A DNA stretch of 37,808 nt, taken from assembly GCA_946478985.1 (NCBI GenBank), contig CAMLDZ010000019.1, forward strand, positions 1-37,808. Direction: 5' to 3'. This DNA comes from an uncultured Solimonas sp. GTDB lineage: Bacteria; Pseudomonadota; Gammaproteobacteria; Nevskiales; Nevskiaceae. This document shows, one piece after another, positions 14,496 to 20,872 of this stretch; the stretch's first letter is position 1, and each line of letters starts with the position of its first letter. The notes under the pieces are model-generated. The model did not search any database. It worked only from the letters and a program-made list of their open reading frames with translations, and had not been told where the DNA came from. Position numbers and translations under genes: made by a program.

Positions 14496-14998
14496 GTTTC
14501 ACGAGAGGGGCAAGCCGCCGGGCATCGATGTCGGCGACCGGCAGTGGTCAGGCGCTTGTACCGATGCGCGGGCCGATCGCCCGCCGTGTTTCCCGCACGT
14601 CGCGGGCGGGCGCCGAATTGCCGCAGATGTTCCCGGCTGAACTGCGTCGATGCGATTGCCCCTGGCGCCATCGCAACCGATTTCGGCGATGGTGCGGTGC
14701 GCGACAACAAGGACGTGAATGCGTGCGTGGCGCAGGGCATCGCCCTGGGCCACTCACGGCATTGTCTCCAGCGCTCGCTGCCTCAGACTCCGTGCCCGGC
14801 CAGCGGGATCGAGTTTGCCTTTCCCACGCCTGCCGATGCTCGCCGTCCTCAGCCGTCGATCGCTCGTCCACGGCGGTGCCGAGGGGCTGCGGCAGCTCGA
14901 CGCTGAATGCTGCGCGTCGATCGCGTCGGCGCCGCCGCATCATTCAGGGCGCCGCGGGGCCGATCAGCTGCGCTGCGACGGGCGCTACCGAATCGGCA
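14496..14998. other. About 500 bases with no intact gene
   Basis: Only Arg/Ala/Pro-rich, family-less frames cross this region on both strands, and none has a convincing ribosome-binding site. The one recognisable element is a short-chain dehydrogenase fragment at 14640-14750. The rest shows nothing I can identify and looks like decayed coding DNA. Confidence 0.6.
14640..14750 (+). pseudogene. Fragment of a short-chain dehydrogenase/reductase (SDR)
   Basis: One frame reads VDAIAPGAIATDFGDG and then AVRDNKDVNACVAQGIALG. This is the conserved SDR stretch (N-A-I-A-P-G-x-I-x-T-D-F ... RDN..VN..VA..TALG) that normally lies near residue 180-215 of a roughly 250-aa NAD(P)-dependent oxidoreductase. 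The Rossmann N-terminus, the catalytic YxxxK and the C-terminal GxxIxVSGG are not visible nearby. About 37 codons of one gene therefore remain, probably after deletion. Confidence 0.65.
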
Positions 14999-15214
14999 TC
15001 ACAGGCTGCGGGTCGTCCAGCCGCTGGCATCCGGAATGCCGAGGGCCTCGGCTTCCAGGTCCGCCGGCGAGCGCATGCTGCGGAAGTTGCGCCGTTCGAG
15101 ATCACACTCGAACGGCAGGCAGAAGCGCTGCGCGCCGCTGGCGGAGGTTTCGGGATCGAAAGAGTGGTCGATCGCCGGCTGAGGGGTTGCGACCGGGATA
15201 TTCTGCGTCGACAT
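14999..15214 (-). CDS. Small hypothetical protein (71 aa)
   Basis: The reading frame starts MSTQNIPVATPQPAIDHSFD and contains FCLPFECDLERRNFRSM. It has a plausible ribosome-binding site (TAGGAAT, about 7 bases before the ATG at 15214). The amino-acid composition is balanced, unlike the Arg-rich shadow frames around it, which favours a real gene. No family is recognised; no signal peptide or membrane segment. Divergent from the thioredoxin-like fusion gene. Confidence 0.5.
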   Translation of the reverse strand: MSTQNIPVATPQPAIDHSFDPETSASGAQRFCLPFECDLERRNFRSMRSPADLEAEALGIPDASGWTTRSL

Positions 15215-15383
15215 GACACATTCCTACCGCCTGCCGCGCCCGGGCGCTCCTCACAAGCCGTCCAGCACCGCGCGGCTTTATCAAGTTCATTGAAGCACAA
15301 TGGCCGTGCCGCGGCGCGCGGTTCTGCAAGAATCCGATGAACGGAACGTGGCCGCAGCAGCGGCTGCGCAGGGAGCAAGGGAC

Positions 15384-16325
15384 ATGCGAGGCTGGAATCT
15401 CCGCGGCTGGATCACCCGAGTGGTGCTGCTGTCGATCGCCTGCGGGCTGTTCGCCACGGCGACAGCCGCGGCGACCGATGCGGAGTCACCCAGCGTCGCA
15501 CCGCCATGGGAGCTGAAGACGCCGGACGGCGACACCGTGAGATTCCCGCAGGACGCGCAGCGGCAGCCGACGGTCCTGCTGTTCTGGCCCTCGTGGTGTC
15601 CGTTCAGTCGCGCGCTGCAGCCGTATGTGCAGGACATCTGGAAGGACTACCGCGACGCCGGCGTGAAGGTCTGGACCGTCAACATCAAGGAAACCGGCGA
15701 TCCTTTGCAGGCGATGCGCGAGCGCGGTCTGAGCTTTCCTCTGCTGCTTCATGGCGATCCGCTGATGCGCCCATACCGGATCGAGCGCTCGCCGTGGCTG
15801 GTGGTGATCGACCGCGACAATCGCATCGTCTACACCCGGCCGGCGCATCCGCCCACACCGATCGACGTCGCCAAGGATGTGCGCAAAAAGCTCAATGAGC
15901 TTCTGGGGCCCAAGGCGGTGCCTTTGCCGACGACGTATCCGCCGCCCTATGACCTGCACTTGAAGAACGATGGCGCGCTGTCGAGCCGGCTGGTGCCGAC
16001 GGCGATCGCCGAAAGCGATTGGCAGCCGTGGGTGGAGCGCTATCTGGCGGATATCCCGGCCGGCGAGAAGCGTGCCGACCTGCCGCCGCGCGGCAAGATC
16101 GACAGCGGCAAGCAGGCGATCGGCTTGGCGCGCGAGTTGTGGACGCAGGCCTATGGCGCCGAGACGGTGAAGCGCCTGGCGCCATATCGGGCCTACCTGG
16201 ACAAGCAGCGCTGGGTGGTTCTCGCCAACGGCCAGAGCGCCGCGCTGGGCAGCGGACTGGTGCTGGTCGTTGAGGCACCCAGCGGGCAGGTGATCCGCAT
16301 CGCCAATACTGGCGCCACACCCTGA
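15384..16325 (+). CDS. Exported thioredoxin-like protein fused to an NTF2-like domain
   Basis: A 313-aa protein with a signal peptide or anchor at residues 1-30. Residues ~40-175 form a TlpA/AhpC-type thioredoxin fold (PPWELKTPDGDTVRFP, then VLLFWPSWCPFSRALQPYVQDIW, then a cis-Pro region RIERSPWLVVIDRDNRIVY). The active site is WCPFS, so the usual second Cys is Ser (C72, S75). Residues ~235-313 (KQAIGLARELWTQAYG, YRAYLDKQRWVVLANG, APSGQVIRI) resemble NTF2-fold immunity-type domains. A CxxS site suggests monothiol or mixed-disulfide chemistry rather than dithiol reduction. Domain calls are from pattern recognition; the role is unknown. Confidence 0.72.
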   Translation: MRGWNLRGWITRVVLLSIACGLFATATAAATDAESPSVAPPWELKTPDGDTVRFPQDAQRQPTVLLFWPSWCPFSRALQPYVQDIWKDYRDAGVKVWTVNIKETGDPLQAMRERGLSFPLLLHGDPLMRPYRIERSPWLVVIDRDNRIVYTRPAHPPTPIDVAKDVRKKLNELLGPKAVPLPTTYPPPYDLHLKNDGALSSRLVPTAIAESDWQPWVERYLADIPAGEKRADLPPRGKIDSGKQAIGLARELWTQAYGAETVKRLAPYRAYLDKQRWVVLANGQSAALGSGLVLVVEAPSGQVIRIANTGATP

Positions 16326-16376
16326 GGCAGCGTGCGCCTGTCCTACGTGTGCTGTGGGCCGAAGCTGACAGCGGTC

Positions 16377-16392
16377 TCGGGGACGTCCCCGA
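16377..16392. repeat. Perfect 16-bp palindrome upstream of the gene at 16452
   Basis: TCGGGGACGTCCCCGA is self-complementary over its full length. It sits about 60 bases before the ATG of the following small gene and 51 bases after the preceding stop, a reasonable place for a dimeric regulator site. Confidence 0.5.
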
Positions 16393-16451
16393 TGTCGACG
16401 GCAGCGGACGATTGCCAGAATGACGGCACAAACCCGCGAATTCAAAGTCCC

Positions 16452-16730
16452 ATGCCCGATCCGACTTCGATCGTTCCGAGCCGCCCGGCCAGTCAGTGGC
16501 CGATCGGCATGCGCCTGCGCTTCCAGCCGAAGGCGGAACTGCATCCGCAGCACGAGGCGCTGCGCGGCAAGCCGGTATTGGTGTTGTCGGCGATGCGCCT
16601 GGTGGGGCCGGCCGACGGCCAGTACTCATGGCGCCAGCAGATCATTGCGCTGAGCACCGGCAAGATCGGCTGGGCGCGACCGGATCAGCTGGGGCTGCCG
16701 GTCGACGAAGTCGAGCCGGAAGCGTTCTAG
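16452..16730 (+). CDS. Hypothetical protein (92 aa)
   Basis: The reading frame starts MPDPTSIVPSRPASQWP and continues IGMRLRFQPKAELHPQHEALRG, VLVLSAMRLVGPADGQYSWRQQI and IGWARPDQLGLPVDEVE. The composition looks like a small beta-rich cytoplasmic protein. The strongly hydrophilic start and short length argue against export. No known family is recognised. The ATG at 16452 is the last in-frame start before the conserved-looking part. Confidence 0.6.
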   Translation: MPDPTSIVPSRPASQWPIGMRLRFQPKAELHPQHEALRGKPVLVLSAMRLVGPADGQYSWRQQIIALSTGKIGWARPDQLGLPVDEVEPEAF

Positions 16731-16742
16731 GCTGCGGCGGTT

Positions 16743-16937
16743 TTACTCCTTGCCGCCGTCCGGCGGCTCGCGCCTGAGCTGATCGAGCTTGTGCTGCGCC
16801 GCGGCGGTCTCGGCGGCGTCGCGCTGCTTTTCGAGCTTGCTACGGCCGAAGCGCACGCGGTTCTCCGCCGCTTGAGCCTCGGCCTGCGCGCGTGCTTTCT
16901 GCTTGCGGATCTTGTTGAGGTTGATGACGGTGGCCAT
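16743..16937 (-). CDS. DUF4169 family protein
   Basis: A 64-aa protein starting MATVINLNKIRKQKARAQAE, then AENRVRFGRSKLEKQRD and a charged tail. The opening VINLxxxRKxKAR and the NRxxFGRxKxEK block are the DUF4169 signature. It is almost entirely helical and charged; function is unknown. It ends 12 bp from the convergent small gene at 16730. Confidence 0.85.
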   Translation of the reverse strand: MATVINLNKIRKQKARAQAEAQAAENRVRFGRSKLEKQRDAAETAAAQHKLDQLRREPPDGGKE

Positions 16938-16983
16938 GGCGTCGCCGGAACTCGGATGCGTCGCAGTGTACGCGCTGCGGTCC

Positions 16984-17418
16984 TTACTTGGCGCAGCTGG
17001 CCAGCTCGGTGTAGCCGTCGGCGAAGTCGCTGAGGCCGACGCGGCGGAACAGCGGGCCACGGTCCGATTTCACCGTCACCGTCACCCGCTTGCCCGAGGT
17101 CAGTTCGTTGATCGCCTCCGGCGGCAGCCGGCTCGATGCGTGGCGACGATCTGAGTTTTCCAGGGCGCCCAGCGACACTTCCTTGCCGGTGCCGAACTTA
17201 AGCTTCATTCCCGAACCCGGCACCAACTCATACGTCGTATGCACCGTGATGATATCGGGTGCGGTCAGGGCGATATCCATGACCTCGCGATGCGGGACCA
17301 CTGCGAATGCGCAGCCGTTGCTGTTTCTCTCGATGGCAAAGCGGTTGTCGCCGGGCGCGGCGGCGGCGCTGGCGCAGACCATGGCGGCGAGTGCCGGGAT
17401 GAGGCGGAATAGATGCAT
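16984..17418 (-). CDS. Small exported protein, function unknown
   Basis: A 144-aa protein with a clean signal peptide (about residues 1-21, MHLFRLIPALAAMVCASAAA). The mature part reads GDNRFAIERNSNGCAFAVVPHREVMDIALT, then PGSGMKLKFGTGKEVSLGALE and RVTVTVKSDRGPLFRRVGLSDFADGYTELASC. Two Cys remain after the signal, near the start and the end, and may form a disulfide. GGAGGT precedes the ATG at 17418. No family is recognised. It lies 94 bp downstream of the quinone-reductase gene on the same strand. Confidence 0.7.
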   Translation of the reverse strand: MHLFRLIPALAAMVCASAAAAPGDNRFAIERNSNGCAFAVVPHREVMDIALTAPDIITVHTTYELVPGSGMKLKFGTGKEVSLGALENSDRRHASSRLPPEAINELTSGKRVTVTVKSDRGPLFRRVGLSDFADGYTELASCAK

Positions 17419-17512
17419 GGCAGACCTCCGTGTCGCCAAGACATACGGCAAGCGGCGTGCCATGCCGCCGACGGCGCGCGGTGCCTGCCGCCGTTTCTTG
17501 CATTCCGCGCGA

Positions 17513-18232
17513 TTAGGCAGGCTGAGCCCCGCGCGGCTCGAAGCGCGGTCCGAAATCGTCGAGATTGGGTACGGCGAGGATGGGCTGCTGATCGAAGTCC
17601 GTCGCGTAGTCGCGCAGCTGCTGCAGCAGCTGCTGACGCGCTTCGAGCGGCAAATAAGGCACGTGGTGGGCGACGAACGGCTGCGCGACCGAAAAGCCTA
17701 CATAGCCAAGCGTGCCGCGGAAGAAGTGCCGCATCATGCCGTCGACCAGATCACCGTGCAGGGCGTTGTCGTCGCCGAACATGTGCTCACGCCCGCCGAG
17801 GCTGAACGCCGCGAAGGCACGTTTGCCGGCCATGCCGCCGCGGCCATACACGCGCTTGCCGCCATAGAAGGTGCCGGAAATGAACACGCGGTCGATCCAG
17901 CCCTTGAGGATCGCCGGCGTGCCGAACCAGTACAGCGGAAAGGTGAAGCCGACGATATCGGCAGCGACGATCTTGTCGATCTCCGCCAGGATGTCCGGCG
18001 CCAGTGTCCGCGTCTCATAACCGTGCCGCTGTTCCAGCGTATAGGTCAGATGCGCGGCGTCGTTGCGGCTGCCGAAGTCGGCAGGGCCGGACACCGGATT
18101 GAACTGCATGGCGTACAGATCCGAGACGCTGACCTCGTCGCCGCGCTGCTGGAACGCGGCGACGAGGGTGTCTTTCATCGCGGTGACGAAGGAATCAGCT
18201 TCCGAATGAGCGTGAACCAGATGAACCTTCAT
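17513..18232 (-). CDS. NAD(P)H-dependent flavin/quinone oxidoreductase (NQO1/MdaB/KefF-like)
   Basis: A 239-aa flavodoxin-fold enzyme. It begins MKVHLVHAHSEADSFVTAMKD (the flavin phosphate-binding loop), followed by SDLYAMQFNPV, then ADIVGFTFPLYWFGTPAILKGWIDRVF and the GGKRVYGRGGMAGKRA region. These blocks belong to the DT-diaphorase-like family, which reduces quinones by two electrons with FAD or FMN. It lies 23 bp after the enoyl-CoA hydratase gene, so both are likely under the MarR-type operator near 19159. A role in quinone or electrophile defence is inferred from this setting. Confidence 0.88.
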   Translation of the reverse strand: MKVHLVHAHSEADSFVTAMKDTLVAAFQQRGDEVSVSDLYAMQFNPVSGPADFGSRNDAAHLTYTLEQRHGYETRTLAPDILAEIDKIVAADIVGFTFPLYWFGTPAILKGWIDRVFISGTFYGGKRVYGRGGMAGKRAFAAFSLGGREHMFGDDNALHGDLVDGMMRHFFRGTLGYVGFSVAQPFVAHHVPYLPLEARQQLLQQLRDYATDFDQQPILAVPNLDDFGPRFEPRGAQPA

Positions 18233-18255
18233 GACCGCAAGCTCCCGGGGCAGTT

Positions 18256-19044
18256 TTAGCGGCCGACGAACTTCGGCTTGCGCTTCTCGGTGAAGGCGGT
18301 GAGGCCTTCACGGGCATCGGCACCGGCGGCGACGCGGGCCAGTGCCTGGGCTTCCAGCTCCAGCTGCGTTTCCAGCGGCGTGTCCTGCACCGACAGCAGC
18401 AGGCGGCGGATCTCGCCATAAGCCTGGGTCGGGCCGGCGGCGAGTTGCTTGGCGATCGCCAGCGCGCGCTCGTTGAGTTCGGCGGCGGGCACGACTTCGT
18501 CGGCCAGGCCGGCGGCCAGCGCCTGCTGCGCATCGAGTGTCTGGTTCATCAGCAGGAAGCGGCGCGCGCCGGCGACGCCGAGACGGCGCGCCAGCGTCAC
18601 CGAGGTGCCGGCATCGCAGCTGAAGCCGATACCCGTGTAGGCGGCGACGAAGCGGGTGTTGTCGGCGGCGACGATGATGTCGCTGCCGGCGACGAAGCCG
18701 GTCATGCCGCCGGCGCAGACGCCGTGGACGGCGGCGACGATCGGCGCGTCCATCCGCTGCAGGCGCGACACCGCGCTGTGCAGGTTGGTGGTCAGGCGCT
18801 TGATCTCGGCCGGCAGGTCGTCGATGTTGCCGAAGAAGGTGGCGATGTCGCCGCCGAAGCTGAATGACTTGCCTTCGGCGGTCAGCAGAATGGCGCGAAT
18901 GTCGTTGCGCGAGGACAGCTCGGCGGCGATCAGGCTGATTTCCGAGCACAAGCGGCGATCCATCGGGTTGCCGCGCGCGGGATCGGTGAAACGCAGATGG
19001 GCGAGACCGTCCTGGATGTCGAGCGAGATGGCAGAAGTGCTCAT
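18256..19044 (-). CDS. Enoyl-CoA hydratase/isomerase family protein
   Basis: A 262-aa crotonase-fold enzyme acting on acyl-CoA thioesters. The oxyanion-hole segments GKSFSFGGDIATFF (residues ~58-71) and VHGVCAGGMTGFVAGSDI are present. The next segment, YTGIGFSCDAGTSVTLARRLG, has an Asp in the position used by PaaG-like isomerases rather than the hydratase Glu pair. It may therefore isomerise double bonds or act on an unusual acyl-CoA. First gene of the probable operon with the flavin oxidoreductase; divergent from marR-like 19222. Confidence 0.88.
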   Translation of the reverse strand: MSTSAISLDIQDGLAHLRFTDPARGNPMDRRLCSEISLIAAELSSRNDIRAILLTAEGKSFSFGGDIATFFGNIDDLPAEIKRLTTNLHSAVSRLQRMDAPIVAAVHGVCAGGMTGFVAGSDIIVAADNTRFVAAYTGIGFSCDAGTSVTLARRLGVAGARRFLLMNQTLDAQQALAAGLADEVVPAAELNERALAIAKQLAAGPTQAYGEIRRLLLSVQDTPLETQLELEAQALARVAAGADAREGLTAFTEKRKPKFVGR

Positions 19045-19158
19045 GTGAAGGCGTCCGTTGGGCGACGAGTGTCGGTGGGTGGGAAGGTCGCCGCGTGATC
19101 TCCGGAGGCGATGCCGGGTGCCTGCAGCGTGCCGTGGAGGCTAGCAAAGCGGATAAAC

Positions 19159-19176
19159 TATTTCAATTCTGAAATA
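19159..19176. promoter_or_regulatory. Likely MarR operator: palindrome between divergent genes
   Basis: TATTTCA (19159-19165) and TGAAATA (19170-19176) form a perfect 7-bp inverted repeat with a 4-base centre, 18 bp in all. It lies in a sharply AT-rich patch in the 177-bp divergent region. Size, symmetry and placement next to a marR-like gene fit a MarR dimer site controlling both directions. Confidence 0.72.
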
Positions 19177-19221
19177 ATTAACGAAACCTCATGCCAGCCG
19201 CGGCTGGTACCGGAGACCGTG

Positions 19222-19761
19222 ATGGCCGCCGAGCGCCGACGCAGTGCCCGAAACGCCGATGCGGCGAGCGACCGCTCGGCGCTGACACGCAGCCTCTTCG
19301 ATTTCTTTTATCCGGTGCACTACAAGCTCGGCATGATCTTCGAGCTGCTGATGCGCGATGGCCGGCTCACGCGCAAGCAGCTGACGGTGCTGTGGATGAT
19401 CCAGGTCCTGCACGACGACGATGGCCGCCTGCCGCGCAAGCGGCTCGAAGCGGCGCTGCTGGAGTGGTTCGAGATGCTGGGCCCGGCGGTGTCCTCGGTG
19501 CTCAGGGAGCTGTCCAGTCCACCCCTGGAGTTCGTCGTCGTGGCCACCAGCGCCAGCTCGCGCCGGGAGCGCGTGGTCTCGCTGACGCCGGCCGGTGCAG
19601 CCTTCATCGCCCGGGTCGACGAACTCGGATTCCAGCGCTTCAGCCGGCTGGTGGAGACGATGCCGGACGAGCTGATGGAGCAGGGCGCTCGCTACCTGGC
19701 AGCGCTGTCGCAGCGCCTGGACGAGACCGGCGGGCGCGCTGACGGTGCCGGCGGCGACTGA
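19222..19761 (+). CDS. MarR-family winged-helix transcriptional regulator
   Basis: A 179-aa regulator. Residues ~25-135 carry the MarR layout: FDFFYPVHYKLGMIFELLMRDGRLTRKQLTVLWMIQ, then EAALLEWFEMLGPAVSSVLRELSSPPLEF (recognition helix) and the wing ATSASSRRERVVSLTPAGAAFI. GGAGA precedes the ATG at 19222. Divergent from the isomerase/quinone reductase pair and next to the palindrome at 19159-19176, so autoregulation and control of that pair are likely. The ligand is unknown, possibly an acyl-CoA or quinone. Confidence 0.85.
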   Translation: MAAERRRSARNADAASDRSALTRSLFDFFYPVHYKLGMIFELLMRDGRLTRKQLTVLWMIQVLHDDDGRLPRKRLEAALLEWFEMLGPAVSSVLRELSSPPLEFVVVATSASSRRERVVSLTPAGAAFIARVDELGFQRFSRLVETMPDELMEQGARYLAALSQRLDETGGRADGAGGD

Positions 19762-20412
19762 TCAGGACGGTGTGCCGGGCCTGAACAGGCCGCCCATCAC
19801 GCCGGCGATGCGGAATGCGGGCAACTCCTGATCGTCGCCATCGGCGGCCAGATCGATTTGCAGCGGCTGGTAGAGCCGGTTTTCCGGCAGCAAGGTCACG
19901 ACGCTGCCCTGGCGCTGATAGCGCTTGAGCGTGATGGTCTCGTAGCCGGTGCGGCGATCGAGCAGGCTGGCGGCGATGATCTGGCCGTTGCGCGCCTCGC
20001 TCTGGTGATGGATGCCGACCAGATCGCCACTGAGGATGCCGGCCTCGATCATCGAATCACCCTCGACGCGATGCAGGAAGTCGGCGCGCGGCTGGAACAG
20101 CGCCGGGTCGATGTTCACCCAGTCTTCCGCATTGGCTGGCGCGGTGAGTGGTGCGCCCGCGGCGATCTTGCCGAACAGCGGCAGCTGATACAGATGCTTG
20201 GGTTCCTTGAGCAAGCGGATGCCGCGGGCATCGTGCGGCGACAGCTCGATCTCCCCCTTGCGCGCCAGCGCCAGCAGATGGTCGCGTGCGGCGTTGCGGT
20301 TGAAGCCGAAGTGCTCGGCCACATCGCCTTGCGACGGCGGAAAGCCGCGATCGCGGACGCACTCCTGAATGAAACCGAGGATTTCGACTTGACGCTGCGT
20401 GAGCTGGGCCAT
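19762..20412 (-). CDS. lexA: LexA repressor of the SOS response
   Basis: A repressor of DNA-damage genes; it self-cleaves when RecA filaments form. 216 aa. The N-terminal winged helix (MAQLTQRQVEILGFIQECVRDRGFPPSQGDVAEHFGFN) resembles E. coli LexA. The cleavage site is A85-G86 in GKIAAGAPLT, and the catalytic dyad is S120 in VEGDSMIEAG and K163 in ITLKRY. A C-terminal extension follows the usual GVMGG. Two SOS boxes lie upstream, so it should repress itself. Full length and apparently functional. Confidence 0.95.
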   Translation of the reverse strand: MAQLTQRQVEILGFIQECVRDRGFPPSQGDVAEHFGFNRNAARDHLLALARKGEIELSPHDARGIRLLKEPKHLYQLPLFGKIAAGAPLTAPANAEDWVNIDPALFQPRADFLHRVEGDSMIEAGILSGDLVGIHHQSEARNGQIIAASLLDRRTGYETITLKRYQRQGSVVTLLPENRLYQPLQIDLAADGDDQELPAFRIAGVMGGLFRPGTPS

Positions 20413-20440
20413 GGCAGTTGCAATCCGATAAGTTTGCGAT

Positions 20441-20460
20441 TACTGTCCACTTGAACAGTA
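20441..20460. promoter_or_regulatory. SOS box 1 (LexA operator)
   Basis: TACTGT (20441-20446) and ACAGTA (20455-20460) form perfect arms around 8 bases, an exact CTGT-N8-ACAG site. It lies about 30 bases upstream of lexA and in the control region of the divergent small ORF. Confidence 0.95.
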
Positions 20461-20478
20461 CTGAGCGAGTGAACAGTA
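20459..20478. promoter_or_regulatory. SOS box 2 (LexA operator), one mismatch
   Basis: TACTGA (20459-20464) and ACAGTA (20473-20478) give CTGA-N8-ACAG, one base off the ideal. It shares its first two bases with the end of box 1, putting two LexA dimers 18 bp apart. A possible plus-strand promoter (-35 TTGAAC 20451-20456; -10 TATATG 20477-20482, long spacer) overlaps both. Confidence 0.85.
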
Positions 20479-20557
20479 TATGAGCCGCACTACTTCCGCA
20501 AGACGCGCTTCTTCGCCGACCGCCTCGCGTCGTCGCACTGCCCCCCGCGGTCGGGCC

Positions 20558-20746
20558 ATGGCCGTCGATACCCGCAATGCGCGCCAGTATCGCCGCGCAG
20601 CGGCGGACACCCAAGCCGTCGCGGAAGTCGCGCGCGACTGGCGCGACCGGCTGATCCCGATGGGCGTCATCGTGTCCTTGAGCGGTATTCTCGGTTATCA
20701 CCACGCGACACTCGCGGAGATGGTCGGCCTGGCGCTCTGGCGCTGA
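20558..20746 (+). CDS. Small one-helix membrane protein divergent from lexA; candidate SOS gene
   Basis: A 62-aa protein from the ATG at 20558; an in-frame ATG at 20480 would give 88 aa with a Ser/Arg-rich lead. It has a charged cytoplasmic part (VDTRNARQYRRAAADTQAVAEVARDWRDR) and one hydrophobic segment, LIPMGVIVSLSGILGYHHATLAEMVGLALW. The upstream ATG overlaps the likely -10 element, so the shorter form is preferred, though no clear ribosome-binding site is seen. No family is recognised. The adjacent SOS boxes predict DNA-damage induction. Small single-helix SOS proteins elsewhere block cell division (SidA, YneA) or depolarise membranes (TisB); any such role here is inference. Confidence 0.65.
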   Translation: MAVDTRNARQYRRAAADTQAVAEVARDWRDRLIPMGVIVSLSGILGYHHATLAEMVGLALWR

Positions 20747-20787
20747 GGCCGGCGCGCAGGGCGGTCGCGAAGAAGGGGCGTCGAGGC

Positions 20788-20818
20788 TTGACCTGAAGTG
20801 CACTTCAGGTTTTAGGCT
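20788..20818 (+). promoter_or_regulatory. MerR/SoxR-type promoter: palindrome between -35 and -10
   Basis: ACCTGAAGTGCACTTCAGGT (20791-20810) is a perfect 20-bp palindrome. It overlaps a -35 TTGACC (20788-20793) and ends just before a -10-like TAGGCT (20813-20818), with a 19-base spacer. Overlong spacers filled by a palindrome are the hallmark of MerR-family activation. The layout follows the E. coli soxS promoter closely, with symmetric C/G changes. It drives the MFS gene at 20873. No MerR-family gene is in the window. Confidence 0.82.
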
Positions 20819-20872
20819 CGCGTCCCTCGTGCTTCCCCTGCGGCGCCGCCCGGCGCATTTGAAGGCCTTTCG

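Noticed and set aside
14528..15340. A 270-residue plus-strand frame over the gene-poor patch
   Set aside because: Arg/Ala/Ser-rich with no domain or ribosome-binding site; the SDR remnant is in a different frame.
15384..16325. Calling the thioredoxin-like protein a standard TlpA/ResA disulfide reductase
   Set aside because: The active site is CPFS, not CxxC, and an extra C-terminal domain is present.
20441..20746. Reading the lexA-side small ORF as a toxin-antitoxin pair
   Set aside because: No second small gene or antisense RNA promoter is visible; only the SOS boxes and one helix are supported.
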